64,000 bases of DNA from Anaerolineae bacterium. Lineage in GTDB: Bacteria; Chloroflexota; Anaerolineae; Anaerolineales; Anaerolineaceae. Position 1 is the stretch's first letter. Each line of letters begins with the position of its first letter. The position numbers and the translations under genes were made by a program. The notes under the pieces were generated by a model that saw only the letters and a program-made list of their open reading frames with translations, was not told the DNA's origin and made no database searches. The DNA lies in NCBI GenBank assembly GCA_013314735.1, contig JABUFD010000004.1:1-64000 (forward strand), read 5' to 3'. This document shows, one piece after another, positions 62,809 through 64,000 of the stretch.

Positions 62809-63600
62809 TCACGCAGCCACTTCCTTCGGCATCCAATCATCCAAGGTTTCCCGGACTTCATCACGGAGGTCATTCAACCGGGAAGCGATCGAATTTTCCA
62901 CGATCATATCGCCAATGCGAATCCGTGTTCCCATGATTAATGAAGGGTCTATCTCAATTTCCACGCTGACGTTGCGGTTTGCCAATGCGCTGAAGGTGCG
63001 AACCAGCAGGCGCTGTTGTTCCGGTGAAAGTTCATGGGCGGTGGCAACATACACGGTCGGTTTGCGTTCCCCCAACGACTCCCGCAAAGTTTGCACCTGG
63101 CGAATGTTCCCCCGCCCCAGGTTCCACAACGTATCATTGATCTCCCTGACAAAAATCTCGTTCAGCTCCATCGGGGCCGCTTTCGATATCACCCGCCCGC
63201 CGACTTCTATGATCGCATCGAGCACTTTCTGATGGTATTCATCCATCGCCTGGGTCTGCAATGCGATTGCCTCAGTACTTGCTTCGTTGAGAATTTGTTC
63301 TGCCTCCTCGCGAGCGCGTGCGAGCATGCGTTCATGGTTCAGGGCAATCTGGTCTTCAGCCTTGTTGATGATCTCTGCAACCATCTCGTCGGCCTGTTCC
63401 AGTTGTGCTGCCAACGAAGCACGCAACTTCTCGGCTTCCTGTTTTTGGGCAGTTAGCTCCTCAATTAATTGCCGCTTTTCAGCTGCACGCTTTTCTACTG
63501 CGGCTACAACTTTTTTGAAAAGGAGTGCCCACAGTAAAAAAGCAAGGATCAGGAAATTGACGATTTCAAAGACGATTGTTGGGATACTAATATCCAGCAT
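62809..63600 (-). CDS. atpF: ATP synthase fused b-delta subunit
   Basis: The 263-residue protein begins with a b-type membrane helix (about residues 9-28, IVFEIVNFLILAFLLWALLF) and a long charged coiled coil to about 135. From about residue 180 it matches the C-terminal domain of delta/OSCP: VYVATAHELSPEQQRLLVRTF, then VDPSLIMG-like IDPSLIMGTRIRIGDMIVENS and a final LDDL-type helix. A plain b subunit is about 160-170 residues. No separate delta gene lies before atpA, so the fusion supplies the stator tip, as b-delta fusions do in mycobacteria. Confidence 0.88.
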   Translation of the reverse strand: MLDISIPTIVFEIVNFLILAFLLWALLFKKVVAAVEKRAAEKRQLIEELTAQKQEAEKLRASLAAQLEQADEMVAEIINKAEDQIALNHERMLARAREEAEQILNEASTEAIALQTQAMDEYHQKVLDAIIEVGGRVISKAAPMELNEIFVREINDTLWNLGRGNIRQVQTLRESLGERKPTVYVATAHELSPEQQRLLVRTFSALANRNVSVEIEIDPSLIMGTRIRIGDMIVENSIASRLNDLRDEVRETLDDWMPKEVAA

Positions 63601-63622
63601 CGTTTTACCGCCTTTCGTTGGT

Positions 63623-63895
63623 TCAGCTGAAGAAACGGTTCAGTAGTGGGTTCGCAAAAATTAAGATCAGCACCACAAGGAGAACATAAATTGCCGTCGA
63701 TTCCAACAATGCCATCGAAATGATCAGCGTGGTCCTCAGGTCACCAGCCGCTTCTGGCTGACGGGCAATGCCTTCCAATGCCTTTTGCGCCGCTTTGCCT
63801 TCTGATAAGGCAGGCACCGCAGTACCCAGCACAATCGATGCACCGCTGACAATGATGGTTACAACGGTGATTAAAACTTCAGGGGACATGTCCAT
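63623..63895 (-). CDS. atpE: ATP synthase c subunit
   Basis: The 90-residue hairpin protein has two membrane helices and the loop ARQPEAAGD. Helix 2 carries [12 protein letters not shown] with Glu65, Ser66, Thr67 and Tyr70 at the positions that bind Na+ in Ilyobacter tartaricus. Helix 1 carries Glu32 where that enzyme has Gln32, so the ion site has two carboxylates. GGAGG precedes the ATG. The ion (Na+ or H+) cannot be settled from sequence alone. Confidence 0.95.
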   Translation of the reverse strand: MDMSPEVLITVVTIIVSGASIVLGTAVPALSEGKAAQKALEGIARQPEAAGDLRTTLIISMALLESTAIYVLLVVLILIFANPLLNRFFS

Positions 63896-63924
63896 GATCT
63901 AAATACCTCCAAAAAAATGCAAAA

Positions 63925-64000
63925 TTAAGCTGCCGAATGGGCAGCATCATCAACTGATTCATCTTGTTCACCCTCATCAACGGTTGCGACACCGGCCGCA
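63925..64000 (-). CDS. C-terminal end of an upstream gene, probably ATP synthase a subunit (partial)
   Basis: The minus-strand frame entering from the window edge reads 24 codons, acidic and alanine-rich (VDEGEQDESVDDAAHSAA), before a TAA. A GGAGG site for atpE follows 12 bases later. In F/N-type operons the gene before atpE is atpB, so this is presumably its C-terminal tail. The fragment carries no motif that would prove it. Confidence 0.55.
   Translation of the reverse strand, partial: AAGVATVDEGEQDESVDDAAHSAA

Overview
The window looks like a chromosomal segment of an anaerobic member of Chloroflexota, most likely class Anaerolineae. This is inferred from gene content and protein style (C+ zinc forms of S4, L31 and L36, an F/N-type ATPase, a nonulosonic acid locus, no outer-membrane genes). 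No marker comparison could be run. Base composition is moderately GC-rich and even, apart from an AT-rich patch near 24.7-24.8 kb.

Layout. 0-6.1 kb: an initiator tRNA with promoter and terminator, an FGGY sugar kinase, a short Walker A gene remnant, and a minus-strand run of GNAT, methyltransferase, radical SAM, Ntox44-like and aminoglycoside-phosphotransferase-like genes. 6.2-11.8 kb: a methyltransferase-like membrane protein, then a compact nonulosonic (sialic/legionaminic-like) acid operon of SDR, a CMP-sugar synthetase fused to a KdsC-type phosphatase, a NeuB-type synthase and a capsule transferase. 11.8-19.5 kb: a prephenate-dehydrogenase-like gene, two HExxH membrane proteins, a tightly overlapping envelope operon ending in murE, and arsC. 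19.6-26.2 kb: pnp, rpsO, two genes sharing a small helical module, and mazG.

26.3-46.7 kb is a nearly continuous minus-strand ribosomal superoperon. In transcription order it runs rpsL-rpsG-fusA-rpsJ, then from its own promoter rplC-D-W-B-rpsS-rplV-rpsC-rplP-rpmC-rpsQ-rplN-X-E-rpsN-rpsH-rplF-R-rpsE-rpmD-rplO-secY-adk-map-rpmJ-rpsM-K-D-rpoA-rplQ-truA-rplM-rpsI. tuf, infA and rpoC are missing from their usual places. rpoB stands alone upstream with its own promoter. 50.8-52.7 kb carries a phosphoesterase and rplU-rpmA-rpmE, where L31 is fused to an RNA polymerase alpha-CTD-like domain. 52.7-59 kb holds a coiled-coil protein, three complex-I/antiporter-like membrane proteins without the usual proton-path residues, and a dihydropyrimidinase. 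59.2-64 kb is part of an ATP synthase operon in N-ATPase-like order (a fragment, c, b-delta, alpha, gamma) with a cyclic-di-AMP-receptor-like gene between alpha and gamma.

The observations most worth following are the L31-alphaCTD fusion, the DarA-like gene inside the ATPase operon, the degenerate antiporter-like cluster, the altered rifampicin pocket of RpoB, and the rplC promoter with a structured leader. All calls were made by reading the sequence; no database search was run.
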